Assembly: GCA_903813345.2 (NCBI GenBank)
Contig: CAIIXF020000001.1
Coordinates: 25,967,915 to 26,031,914, forward strand
Reading direction: 5' to 3'
DNA: 64,000 nucleotides
DNA from: Owenia fusiformis
Taxonomy: Eukaryota > Annelida > Polychaeta > Sabellida > Oweniidae
Numbering within the stretch: position 1 is the first letter of the stretch; every line of letters starts with the position of its first letter. Positions 55,001 to 58,000 of the stretch are shown here, one piece after another. The notes under the pieces are model-generated. The model saw only the letters and a program-made list of their open reading frames with translations, was not told the DNA's origin and did no database searches. The position numbers were made by a program, and so were the translations under genes.

Positions 55001-58000
55001 GCATGTTTATTTACTTAGCTAATTAGATATGTAAAATTGTTAATGGCCGCAACGGATAATACGTACATGTAAGCTGTTCGGATAAGACATTTCTAAATGA
55101 TTAATAACAAATGTTATTCAGCAGAATGTTATTCAGCAGTAACAGATCTTATTAGTTATTATTCAATTTGGATAATAAATCTATTATCTCGTCGTATTGA
55201 TGTTTATTATATAGTGTTTCTCGTTGTGTATCTCCTATGTGTGATGCTTTGGATGATGAGCAACATTTTGCTAGGATTTGTCAAAAAAATACAGAAAGAA
55301 TACTTCAATTTGACACTATTAGACAATTTAATTTAATAGGCAGTCCTGATGTTATATTTAAAAAGCATATGTCCCATTAAAATTTTTATGTAAATTTACA
55401 TTTAGTTAAAATCATTTATCATTCATTCAAGAATATGATAATTAATGTGTCAGTGATACATTACCCTGCATGCAGAGTCTAGTTAAACTACACTCTGCCT
55501 AGTAGAGACCATATTACAGTTTAGTAGCCCCGTTCCCACGACGGGTACCGGTGACAGTTTGGGTAAATCACTTTTGACCTACGCGCTGACCTTCCACCAA
55601 TCAGCGAGCTTGAAGAAACCATATGCCAAATGCATTCTAATTAAATATGCGCATGTCATTGGTCAATTCCGGGCTCAACGATGGCGCAAGAAGGAATGAC
55701 CATATAAAGAATGTCGGTCAAATTTGGCCGACGAACACTGATTGGTGCGGTGAGTTCACAGGTTTATTTTAGTTTGAAAGAGTGAAGACGAAGCTCTCTT
55801 TTAAGAAGTGAAGTGAAGTGAAGTGAAGTGTGATACATCACACTGATATTTTAACATTTTGTCTTGCTGCATTTCAAAGTGCCTAATGACTTCATATTTT
55901 TATATTTTGTCATATATTTTTGAATGTTGTTACTACAGTCTAGTTTAAATTAATTTTTGTACTAACATGTCATTGCAATGACATCAGAGAGTCATAAAAG
56001 ACATAATATGTATATAATTAATATGTGTGCAATAAAAAAAAAACCATGTAAGTGACAATGCTTGGGGTCAGATGGATAGATATTACGTGACAAGGAAGAG
56101 TGTTTTTTATTTATGAGGCATATGATGTACCACTTTCAATTAGCTTTGGTAACAGAAATATGTCACCCACTGGAATTAATCTATATAAATCACAAAATTC
56201 ATCATCATCCCATATCATGGGAAATTATATAAAATACAATTCGAACTGAAAAATGACACAAACGTAACCTTACAAAATAAAAGTTCTTCTTTTTCGATAA
56301 ATGTGAAGGCTGTAATCTAAGAACTACAGGAAACTCAAGAAAGATAAATCAATTAATAACAAAATAACATAGAAGCAGCCCTGTAGACAATTCTTGTTTT
56401 CTTGATCAATCAAAATTGAAAAACTTAAAAACATACCATCCCAAAATAAGCCAGCATGTATTTACTTGCAAGGTACAACAGGAGTGTAATCTAATGTATT
56501 ATTAAAAAATCAAATATTTGTACTTCATTTACACAGACAAAGGCAATGGAAGGAAGATCAATGTAAGCCGATCATCTGGTTCATTATGTCTGCACTGGTA
56601 TTATTAGTACTTACCCTTTTTACTAATGCAGCTGAGGCAACTTGACGATTTCTTTGAACGTTTATCTCTACGTTTCTTGGACTCTGAATCGAGCGATAAA
56701 ATGGTTACTTTTTTATCGAGGCCTACTCCATTTGAGCGTATTTGTTCTATTGGTTCAGCGTGTCCATTTAATCCATTGCTGTTTGATTGATTCAGTAGTT
56801 TATTTTCCTGTTGCTTTGGTGGATAAATCATCCGACCAGGACTTCCTTCCTCGATTGGGTATACTACAGCCATACCCTGACGCTTGCTGGTCATTGGGCT
56901 AGGCTTTGTAAATGTAAAGTCGCCATTGGCATTCTCTATCACATGATTGCTAGAGTACATTGTGAAGCTGGCTTCTTCTCCGTGAATTATTCTCTAATAA
57001 ATCTTAAATTAATCCTAATTCAAAGGCCTGATTTCCTGTTCTCCATCAGTCACAATATTTCAGCCAAGCTTTGAAATAAGATAGCTGATAGCTACTGAGA
57101 CCTGTATTATACCTTCTTGTCTGATGTCTCAGTCTTTGTATATTCCTCTCTTTATATATACGAGTATGTACCACCGTTTCGTCAGATCATATTAATTCTC
57201 TGCTTTATAAATGTAAGATTTACACCTGCTGTAGAAGCATATTATACTGGTATGACGCAAGAAACAATTAATCTGATTATTCTAACGCACAATAACTAAA
57301 CATTTTCTTAATATATAAAATTCTAAGCTGATATATATTAAAAGCCTTTCTTTCCTCAGCATGGCAAAAAACAATTACGTGTATCTTTACTTGCAGAATT
57401 ACATAGTAAAGAAAAAGACCAAGCATATGCAAGACAAGCCATGGTTGTCGAGATGATAGCTTGTTATATAAACAATATAAATGTATTAGGTAATTGTAAT
57501 AATGATTTGGGATTAGCCGAGTTGACGACATATGAAAAAGTTTCATTTGAATCTGCTCGATATTATATTACCCTCCTTGCCCTATACAAGATTCATGGCA
57601 TTTAATATTTGAGTTATAGCCAATTGTAGAATTACTGTGGGGGATTGGTGCTAAACTAATTACACAAATATGTGAAATATCTAACAATTTGTCTCATAAT
57701 ACAGACGCTAAAATTGGCTACTCTATAGGGCCCACTTATATTCTCAATCCATTTATGCATTAGGAATCTATCGGAAACCCCTGATGTTTTTTGTATTGAT
57801 ATGTAGGGTTAGAATGAATAAATTTGCAGTATAAAATCCTAGTATTTATTGCTAGAACCTGAAGTGCAATTAAACCCTATTAGCCTCAGAGAAGAGAAAA
57901 TAAAAGCTGACGCTTCATCCTCATAATCGTTTATCTGAGATTCTGAAGAATTGGCACCAATTGATGCAATATCATACATGCATTAATTCAACAGAAATTG

